From Aquimonas sp044377145 (lineage in GTDB: Bacteria > Pseudomonadota > Gammaproteobacteria > Xanthomonadales > Xanthomonadaceae), in the NCBI RefSeq assembly GCF_044377145.1, contig NZ_JBILJQ010000023.1, forward strand, positions 1 to 64,000: a DNA stretch of 64,000 bases, written 5' to 3'. The notes under the pieces are model-generated. The model searched no databases. It saw only the letters and a list, made by a program, of their open reading frames with translations, and had not been told where the DNA came from. The position numbers and the translations under genes are program-made. Shown in pieces: positions 54,658 through 61,472 of this stretch (position 1 is the first letter of the stretch; the number at the start of each line of letters is the position of its first letter).

Positions 54658-56939
54658 CTCTCACGCGAGCCACTGCGCGGGCACCTGAGCCCCCACCGTC
54701 GCCTACGCCCCCACAGGCAACCCGCCTCGCCAGCTGGCGCGACACCCTGCCAGCGGCGCTGATGCTGTTCGTTTGCGCCGCGCTGGTGCTTCTCGCCTGG
54801 GCGAGCCTGCGCCAGGAGAACGAGCGTCACAGGCAGCGGCAGTTTGCGCTGCTGGCGCAAGACGTTACCGACGACATTGCCGAACGCCTGCGCCAGCACG
54901 AACAGATCCTGCTGGGTGGCGCAGGTCTGATGGATGCCAACGTCTCGGCCAGTCGCCAGGAATGGCACGACTACGTGTCACGCCTGAACCTGCAGAAGAA
55001 CTATCCCGGCATCCTGGGTGTGGGCTTCTCCGAGGTGATCGCGCCTGCCGAACTGGACGCCCATGTGGCGAGGATTCGCAGCGAGGGATTCCCGGAGTAC
55101 CAGGTGCGCCCGCCGGGGCCGCGCGAGATCTACACCTCGATCATCTATATCGAACCCTTCACTGGACGCAACCTTGCGGCCTTCGGCTATGACATGTGGT
55201 CGGAGCCCACGCGCAGAAAAAGCATGCGCCGCGCCGTGGAAAGCGGCGAAACCGCCATCACAGGCAGGGTCACGCTGGTGCAGGAGAACGAGGGCCGGGT
55301 GCAAGCGGGCTTCCTCATGTATGTGCCGGTGTTTCGCAAGGGGATGCCCACGGGCACGGCCGATGAGCGCATGCGGGCGCTGGAGGGCTTTGCGTATAGC
55401 CCGTATCGCGTCGAGGATCTGATGGCAGGCATCATGGGCGGTGCCGATGCGGAAGTGGACTTCAAGCTAGTCGACGACGCACTGCCCGCTGGCGAGGGCT
55501 TGATGTACGACTCGGCGGCAGTGCGCGCCGCGCCGGCAAGCGCAGTCGCCAACGCCGCCTCGCCCGTCGCACCTGCTCCCCAGCACGTACCAAGCATCAT
55601 CAGCACGCACAGCATGACTGCCTACGGCCACACCTTCAGCATCGAGATCAGCAGCCGGAAACAGTTTGACGAGCGCTATGCCAGCACCCTGCCCTGGGTC
55701 GTGCTCACCATGGGCGGCGGGATCACCCTTCTCATCGCCTTGCTGGTTGCCGCCGCCTTGCTGCAACGTGACCGGGCCCAGGCGCTGGCCGACGAGATGA
55801 CGGCCGATATCCGCCGCCGCGAAGCCGAACGCCAGCACCAGCACGTCGAGATGCAACGGCTTTCCGGGCGCCTGCATGTCGCCACCCAGGCCGCTCACGT
55901 CGGCATCTGGGACTACGACGTGGTCAACAGTTCCCTCGCTTGGGACGAGATCATGTACGCGCTCTACGGCATCAACCGCACGCACTTCGCTGGCGTGTAC
56001 GAAGCTTGGCGCAGCGGTGTGCATCCGGATGACGTCGCCCGCGCCGATGCAGAAATCGCCCAGGCACTTGCAGGCGGCAAGCCCTTCGATACGGAGTTCC
56101 GGGTCGTCTGGCCCACGGGCGAAGTGCGCTGGATACGGGCGGTCGCCAAGGTACTGCGTGACCCCGAAGGCAAGCCGCTGCACATGATCGGCACCAACTG
56201 GGACATCACCGTCGAGAAAAAGGCCGATCTCGCCAAGGCGGAGTTCGTGTCCACCGTCAGCCACGAGTTGCGCACCCCGCTGACCTCCATCAGCGGCGCA
56301 CTGGGGCTGGTCGCCGGTGGCGCGCTGGGCGCGCTGCCCGAGCCAGTGCAGTACCTGCTGGACATCGCCCGGCGAAACGCCGAGCGATTGGCGCAACTCA
56401 TCAGTGATCTGCTCGATACCGAAGGCCTGGCCAATGGCAAGGTCGAGTTCGCGCTCATTGCGCAGCCCGTGTTGCCTCTGATCCGGCAAGCACTGGACAC
56501 CAATGCCCCCTATGCGCAGCAGTTCAAGGTGCAGTTCCGGCTGGAGACCACCCAGTCGTCGGCACAGGCACGCGTGGACGCGCGCCGCTTCGAGCAAGTC
56601 ATGACCAATCTGCTGTCCAACGCAGCAAAATTCTCGCCGGAACAGGGAGAGGTGCGGGTGCGCCTGATCGAGACAGAGCAGCACGTGCGCGTGGAAGTGC
56701 AGGATCAGGGGTCGGGCGTGCCCGAGGCCTTCCGAGAGCGGATCTTCCAGAAGTTTTCGCAGGCGGATTCGTCCGACACGCGCAGCAAGAGCGGCACCGG
56801 CCTGGGCCTGGCCATCACCAGGACTCTGATCGAGCGCATGCACGGCAGCATCGGTTTTGAATCCGCCCCCGGCCGGGGAACGTGTTTTTACTTCGAGCTG
56901 CCCACTGTGGCTACGAGCGCCACGGAGGAGACCGCATGA
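54633..56939 (+). CDS. CHASE-PAS sensor histidine kinase
   Basis: A 768-residue membrane kinase. In order: proline-rich N-terminus, TM1 (about residues 44-62), a periplasmic CHASE domain (about 95-290, including YPGILGVGFSEVI), TM2 (about 353-380), a PAS domain (about 413-525, HVGIWDYDVV to IGTNWDITVE), HisKA with His544 in VSHELRTPLTS, and HATPase_c (NLLSNAAKFS, GTGLGLAITRTLIERM). The start is uncertain: GTG 54633 has GGGA eight bases upstream; GTG 54654 is an alternative. The response regulator start overlaps its stop (ATGA). The ligand is unknown. Confidence 0.88.
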   Translation: MSVSDLGVTLTRATARAPEPPPSPTPPQATRLASWRDTLPAALMLFVCAALVLLAWASLRQENERHRQRQFALLAQDVTDDIAERLRQHEQILLGGAGLMDANVSASRQEWHDYVSRLNLQKNYPGILGVGFSEVIAPAELDAHVARIRSEGFPEYQVRPPGPREIYTSIIYIEPFTGRNLAAFGYDMWSEPTRRKSMRRAVESGETAITGRVTLVQENEGRVQAGFLMYVPVFRKGMPTGTADERMRALEGFAYSPYRVEDLMAGIMGGADAEVDFKLVDDALPAGEGLMYDSAAVRAAPASAVANAASPVAPAPQHVPSIISTHSMTAYGHTFSIEISSRKQFDERYASTLPWVVLTMGGGITLLIALLVAAALLQRDRAQALADEMTADIRRREAERQHQHVEMQRLSGRLHVATQAAHVGIWDYDVVNSSLAWDEIMYALYGINRTHFAGVYEAWRSGVHPDDVARADAEIAQALAGGKPFDTEFRVVWPTGEVRWIRAVAKVLRDPEGKPLHMIGTNWDITVEKKADLAKAEFVSTVSHELRTPLTSISGALGLVAGGALGALPEPVQYLLDIARRNAERLAQLISDLLDTEGLANGKVEFALIAQPVLPLIRQALDTNAPYAQQFKVQFRLETTQSSAQARVDARRFEQVMTNLLSNAAKFSPEQGEVRVRLIETEQHVRVEVQDQGSGVPEAFRERIFQKFSQADSSDTRSKSGTGLGLAITRTLIERMHGSIGFESAPGRGTCFYFELPTVATSATEETA

Positions 56940-57325
56940 ACCCGAAGCCGCTGCAACGCATCCTGCACACCGAAGACGAGGCCGACATCCAGACCGTGGT
57001 GAAAATCGCCCTGGAGACTGTCGGCGGCTTCACGCTGCGCACCTGCGGTAGCGGGCAAGAGGCCATCGCGCAGGCGCCCGCGTTCGCGCCTGATCTGATT
57101 CTGCTCGACGTGATGATGCCCGGCATGGACGGCCCTGCCACGCTGGCCGCCTTGCGAGCGCTGCCGGGCATGGAAAACGTGCCCGCCGTTTTCATGACCG
57201 CCAAGGTTCAGCCCAGTGAGCTGGCACAATTCAAGTCGCTCGGCGCGATCGACGTGATCGCCAAACCCTTCGACCCCATGGCGCTCGCCGCCCGTGTGCG
57301 CGCGATCTGGAACGCACAGCCATGA
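56936..57325 (+). CDS. single-domain response regulator
   Basis: A 129-residue CheY-like receiver with no output domain. The phosphoacceptor is Asp58 in LILLDVMMPGMDG, the acidic pocket is TEDEAD, and the switch residues are Thr in FMTAK and Lys in IAKPFD. It overlaps the CHASE kinase stop by 4 bp and is its likely cognate partner, acting by protein-protein interaction. The chemoreceptor downstream hints at a motility or chemosensory output, but that is inference. Confidence 0.9.
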   Translation: MNPKPLQRILHTEDEADIQTVVKIALETVGGFTLRTCGSGQEAIAQAPAFAPDLILLDVMMPGMDGPATLAALRALPGMENVPAVFMTAKVQPSELAQFKSLGAIDVIAKPFDPMALAARVRAIWNAQP

Positions 57326-57381
57326 CGCCCCCGCCGCACCCGGGGAAATCGTTGCCCGCCAGCTCGCCAAGCTGAGCAGCG

Positions 57382-57810
57382 ACCTGGGACACCACCGAGC
57401 TGTTTCTGGTTGAGCGCGGCACGAGACTGTATCTCTACGTTCTGATCGATCTGTTCAGCCGCTGCGCAGTGGGCTGGATGATCGCCAGCACGGAGATCAG
57501 CGCCTAAGAATGTCGCTTCGTCGGCAGCTGCGTGGCCGCACACCCGAGCACGGCCGCGACTGACGGCGCACCAGGACCGCGGCGCGCCGATGACCTCGCG
57601 CAACTTCATCGATCTGCTGGCCGAACTCCAGATCGACGCCAGCCACTCGCGACCGCGGGTGGAAAGAGCAGCGCGTCCTCGGAGGCGCACTTCAAAGCGC
57701 TCAAGACCCAGCCGGACTGTCCGGCGCGCTTCACCGGCACCCATCACGGCCGCCGCTGGTGCAGTGAGTTCCTGGACTGGCACAACCAGCAGCCTGTCGG
57801 GCTTTGGGGG
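57382..57810 (+). pseudogene. IS3-family transposase remnant
   Basis: Three pieces of an rve integrase core lie in order but in different frames. TWDTTELFLVERGTRLYLYV and LIDLFSRCAVGWMIA (57382-57507) end at a stop. HQDRGAPMTS and DLLAEL (from 57569) follow. SSASSEAHFKALKTQPDC and FLDWHNQQP (to about 57806) complete the set. The DDE residues Asp (LID), Asp (HQDRG) and Glu (SEAHF) can each be placed, but frameshifts and stops make it non-functional. No inverted repeats were identified. Confidence 0.8.
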
Positions 57811-57824
57811 GCCGAGGCGCGCAG

Positions 57825-58019
57825 CCCGCCGCAAGCCCGAGAGCGTCGGTAAGCAGTCCGCGGGGCGCGCACACGTTTTGCATCCAATCCCTCTTGAAAA
57901 CGCAGCGACGGTGGGCCGTCGCGCAGCCAAGGGGAACACAATGCTTCGAAATCGCCTGATCGGGGTGACCCTTTTGATCAGCCTGGTGCCGCTGATCCTG
58001 CTCGGTGGATTCTCCAGCC
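57825..58019 (+). repeat. 195-bp duplication, copy B (original context)
   Basis: The counterpart of 54410-54604. It covers the 116-bp leader and the first 26 codons of the intact chemoreceptor gene. It begins at the 3' edge of the IS3 remnant, suggesting that the insertion sequence was involved in the duplication. Confidence 0.8.
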
Positions 58020-60778
58020 TGCAGAGCCGAACCCTGCTCGCCACATCCGCCGCAGACACTCTGGATTCGCAGGCAGGCCTGAAGGGATCGCAGATCGCTG
58101 CCTACCTTGAATCCGTTCAGAACGACGTGGCCGCGCTGTCCGAAAGCCAGATGAGCCAGCAGGCGATACGCGCTTTTGACGCCAGCGCGCAGACGTTTAT
58201 GAGCCAGCAACTGGGAGAGGGGGCTGATCTCGATGCAGCCACCGCTGAGGCACGCGCCGCGGTCGAACGCTTCGTCGATCAGGTTTTCGGGGCCGCCTAC
58301 AGCAAGGCCAACGGCCGCACGGGGCAAGACGGTGCAGCCTTCGCAGCCTCACTGCCGCCCGCCTTCGCACAGCTGCAGAAAGTCTTCATTGCCGACAACC
58401 CCGTAGCACTGGGTCAGAAGGACGAGTTGACTGAGCTTCCGGGTATCACCGACTACGGCCAAGCGCATGCGCTGTTCCACCCGATCTACCGCTCGCACCT
58501 CAAACGCAGCGAGTACTACGACATCTTCCTCGTCAACTCGAAGGGCGAAGTGGTCTACAGCGTGTTCAAGGAGCTGGACTACGCCACCGATCTTCTGAAC
58601 GGCCCGTGGCGCGACTCCGGGATCGCGCGTGCCGCCCGTGCGGCGCTGGCGCTTGATCGTGCGGGCACGGTGGCCGTGGAGGACTACGCCCCGTATGCGC
58701 CGAGTTTCGAATCTCCGGCGATGTTCATGTCCAGCCCGATCCTGGAGGGCAATCAGACGATCGGGGCGGTCATCGTGCAGATCAGCTTGAAGCGCATTAC
58801 CGAAATCGTGTCGGACTCCTCCGGCTTGCGCGAGGGGCAGGATGTGTTTCTGGTCGGACCCGACCGCCTGTTGCGCTCGGATTCGCGGCTTGCCGATCCA
58901 CGCTTCACCGTCGCCAGCCATTTCGGGCAACCCGAGCAGTCGCGCTTGAAGCTGGCGGTTCTGGACACCGTGCTGGCCGGGAGTGACTTCAACGGCGTCG
59001 GCGAAACCCTGGACGGGCGCGAGGCTCTGGTCAGCGGGCACGCGGTCAGCGTCGCGCCAGGCCTTAGCTGGGCCATCGTCGCCACCTACGACTCTCAAAG
59101 CGCCTATGCGCCGGCGCGTCGGCTGATCTGGCTGGTGACGCTGGCCGTGCTGACGGTCGCAGTGGTGGCGGCGGTCGCCAGCGCTTGGGTCGCGGGACGC
59201 ATCGTTCGGCCCATCCAGGTGGCTCAGCGGGCCGCAGCTCGCATCGCGCGCCTGCAGCTCGACAACCATCTGGTGGCGCGCGGCAAGGATGAAGTCGCCG
59301 AACTGGTGCGATCGCTGGACGCCATGCAGCGGGAACTGAAGGAAAGGATCGAGCGCGAAGCCGTGGTAGCAGCTGAGAATGCGCGCATTCGCGCCGCGCT
59401 CGATGTGACTTCAGGCGGCATGATGCTGGCGGATCCGGACGGCATCATCGTCTACATGAATCACGCCGTCGCCAAGTCGCTGCACGAGGCGGAGCGCGAA
59501 ATCGCCGACCAAATCCCCGGCTTCTCCGCAAGCAAGGTGTTGGGCTCCAACTTCGACCAGTTCCACAAGGAGCCGGGCAAGCAACGCGGAATGATCTCCG
59601 CGCTCAAAGACACACATTGGTCGCAGATTCGCGTCGGCAATCGGGCTTTCGAGCTGTTCGCCAACCCGGTGTCCGACGCGAACGGCCAGCGCGTCGGCAC
59701 GGCGCTCGAGTGGCTGGACCGCACTGCCGAGTCCAACTTCCGCCACGGGCTGCGCAATGTGGTCCAGCGCGCCGCAGCCGGCTTTCTCAACGCGCGCGTC
59801 GAAGTGCACGTGAAAAATGAGCGATTCGTGGAGCTTGCCGAGATCGTCAACGGCCTGATCAGCACCACTGCCCAGGCGCTGGCCGAAGTGGAAGTGGCGA
59901 TGGCGGCGCTGGCGGAAGGTCGCCTCGGTGTGCGCACCAGCACGGTGTTGCTCGGCAAGTTCGGCGAGATCAGCGCCAACGTCAATCGCACGTCTGAAGC
60001 CTTGGCCTCGGCGATTGGCGATGTGCAGTCGGCGGCGCGACAGATCGAGGTGTCTGCCGGTGAGATCTCGCAGGGCAATGCGGATCTGTCGCAACGCACC
60101 GAACAGGCCGCCGCCAGTATCGAGGAGACGGCATCGGCGCTTGAGGAAATCACGTCCACGGTCAAGCACACCGCAGACAACGCCCAGCAAGCCAACGCGC
60201 TGGCCAGCCGCGCCACGGCGGTTGCTGAAGACGGTGGCAAGGTGGTGGCCCAGGTGGTGTCGACGATGCACGGGATCGAGGCCGCCTCCCGCCAGATGGC
60301 TGACATCATCTCGACCATCGACGGCATCGCCTTCCAGACCAACATCCTGGCCCTGAACGCTGCGGTGGAAGCCGCGCGCGCTGGCGAACAGGGGCGCGGC
60401 TTTGCGGTCGTGGCAAGCGAAGTCCGCGCCTTGGCACAACGTTCGGCGAATGCCGCCAAGGAAATCGCCACGCTGATCAACGACACCGCGACCAAGATCA
60501 AGTCCGGTTCGGCCCTGGTCGAGCAAGCCGGCAGCCGCATGGACGAGATCGTGAACTCATCCCAGCGCGTTGCCGGCATCGTTGCCGAGATCAGCGCTGC
60601 GACCGTCGAACAGGCGCGCGGCATCACCGAGGTCAACCGCGCGGTCACCCAAATGGATCAGGCCACGCAAGCGAACGCGGCGCTGGTGGAGGAAGTGGCC
60701 GCAGCCGCCGAGGCCCTGAGCTCGGAGACGCAGCGTCTCACCGAGATTGCCGGGCGCTTCGTGATTGTGAAGAACTGA
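57941..60778 (+). CDS. methyl-accepting chemotaxis protein with PAS domain
   Basis: A 945-residue chemoreceptor. TM1 is at residues about 6-28, a large periplasmic sensor (dCache-like, about 30-390) follows, then TM2 (about 395-420), HAMP (about 420-475), a PAS domain (about 480-590), a second linker, and the MCP signalling domain (about 700-940). The signalling hairpin contains NAAVEAARAGEQGRGFAVVA and SEVRALAQRS. There is no CheR-binding pentapeptide at the C-terminus (ends GRFVIVKN). The ATG at 57941 has AGGGGA six bases upstream. No CheA/CheW genes are nearby. Confidence 0.92.
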   Translation: MLRNRLIGVTLLISLVPLILLGGFSSLQSRTLLATSAADTLDSQAGLKGSQIAAYLESVQNDVAALSESQMSQQAIRAFDASAQTFMSQQLGEGADLDAATAEARAAVERFVDQVFGAAYSKANGRTGQDGAAFAASLPPAFAQLQKVFIADNPVALGQKDELTELPGITDYGQAHALFHPIYRSHLKRSEYYDIFLVNSKGEVVYSVFKELDYATDLLNGPWRDSGIARAARAALALDRAGTVAVEDYAPYAPSFESPAMFMSSPILEGNQTIGAVIVQISLKRITEIVSDSSGLREGQDVFLVGPDRLLRSDSRLADPRFTVASHFGQPEQSRLKLAVLDTVLAGSDFNGVGETLDGREALVSGHAVSVAPGLSWAIVATYDSQSAYAPARRLIWLVTLAVLTVAVVAAVASAWVAGRIVRPIQVAQRAAARIARLQLDNHLVARGKDEVAELVRSLDAMQRELKERIEREAVVAAENARIRAALDVTSGGMMLADPDGIIVYMNHAVAKSLHEAEREIADQIPGFSASKVLGSNFDQFHKEPGKQRGMISALKDTHWSQIRVGNRAFELFANPVSDANGQRVGTALEWLDRTAESNFRHGLRNVVQRAAAGFLNARVEVHVKNERFVELAEIVNGLISTTAQALAEVEVAMAALAEGRLGVRTSTVLLGKFGEISANVNRTSEALASAIGDVQSAARQIEVSAGEISQGNADLSQRTEQAAASIEETASALEEITSTVKHTADNAQQANALASRATAVAEDGGKVVAQVVSTMHGIEAASRQMADIISTIDGIAFQTNILALNAAVEAARAGEQGRGFAVVASEVRALAQRSANAAKEIATLINDTATKIKSGSALVEQAGSRMDEIVNSSQRVAGIVAEISAATVEQARGITEVNRAVTQMDQATQANAALVEEVAAAAEALSSETQRLTEIAGRFVIVKN

Positions 60779-60820
60779 TCGCTCACCGCTGCGGGACCAG
60801 GATCTGGCGCCCTTCGCCAC

Positions 60821-61000
60821 AAAACGTGAGAGGGGCGAGACGGCTTCGCGAGAGCGTCTCCGGCGGTTGGTGTCAAAGCGCGCTGCGCGGGATCAAGGGC
60901 CTTTGGCAAACCCAAAGAGCGCAGAACTCGCGCAACGCGCTGCCGCCGTAGGGGTCCAGAGGCGGCCGCAGTGGGCGGCAGCGGTGCTTGCTCGCACGCT
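60821..61000. repeat. structured dispersed element, copy 2
   Basis: About 180 bp, co-linear with 43049-43231. Conserved parts are a 6-bp hairpin (60837-60842 with 60855-60860), the long stem 60877-60890 with 60928-60941, an internal CTTTGG/CCAAAG hairpin, a GCCGCC/GGCGGC stem (60942-60947 with 60961-60966), and a terminal CTCGCACGCT. In the long stem, two base pairs differ from copy 1 by compensatory changes. The terminal repeats are weaker here. It starts 43 bp after the chemoreceptor stop. Confidence 0.7.
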
Positions 61001-61472
61001 GCGCACCGCGCTTCGCGCCAAATGCTTGAGGCCGACCGGGCGAGGCCTGAACAACTCCATCCGCGCGTGGTGCAGACATCGCGAGCCCCGTGCCGGTTCG
61101 GGCGTGTCCGGTCGCTTGGCGCTACCGCCCTCGCTGGGCCCGGTCAGACCGGATCAAACACGTGCGCAGCTGATCCGCAGCCGCGCCATCCGCGGCGTGC
61201 AGTTGGGTTTGATCGATCAGAGCCTGCCGGCAGCCTGCGGGCCTCTGGTCGGCCGGGCTGATGATCAGTCGGCACGCTCCGCTATCCGTGGTTCTCGACC
61301 CATGGCCCCGGTGTGGGCATGCAGACCGCCGAGTATCTGTTCACACGCAGCCGCGTCACCTCGACACACTCCGACGGGCTGGCTGGCGTGGAGCTTCTCG
61401 GGAATCCACGCGACCGCTCCGAGACGCCATCAGCGAACCGCCTGACACCTGGGCCTGGATCGCGCCGATCGA
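61001..61472. other. intergenic region with possible gene decay
   Basis: No intact gene. One plus-strand frame around 61300-61400 reads GPGVGMQTAEYLFTRS and then THSDGLAGVEL, which weakly recalls metal-dependent cyclase (kynurenine formamidase-like) C-termini. A DTWAWIAPIDY stretch follows in another frame. This may be a decayed gene; the match is too short to be sure. Confidence 0.25.
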
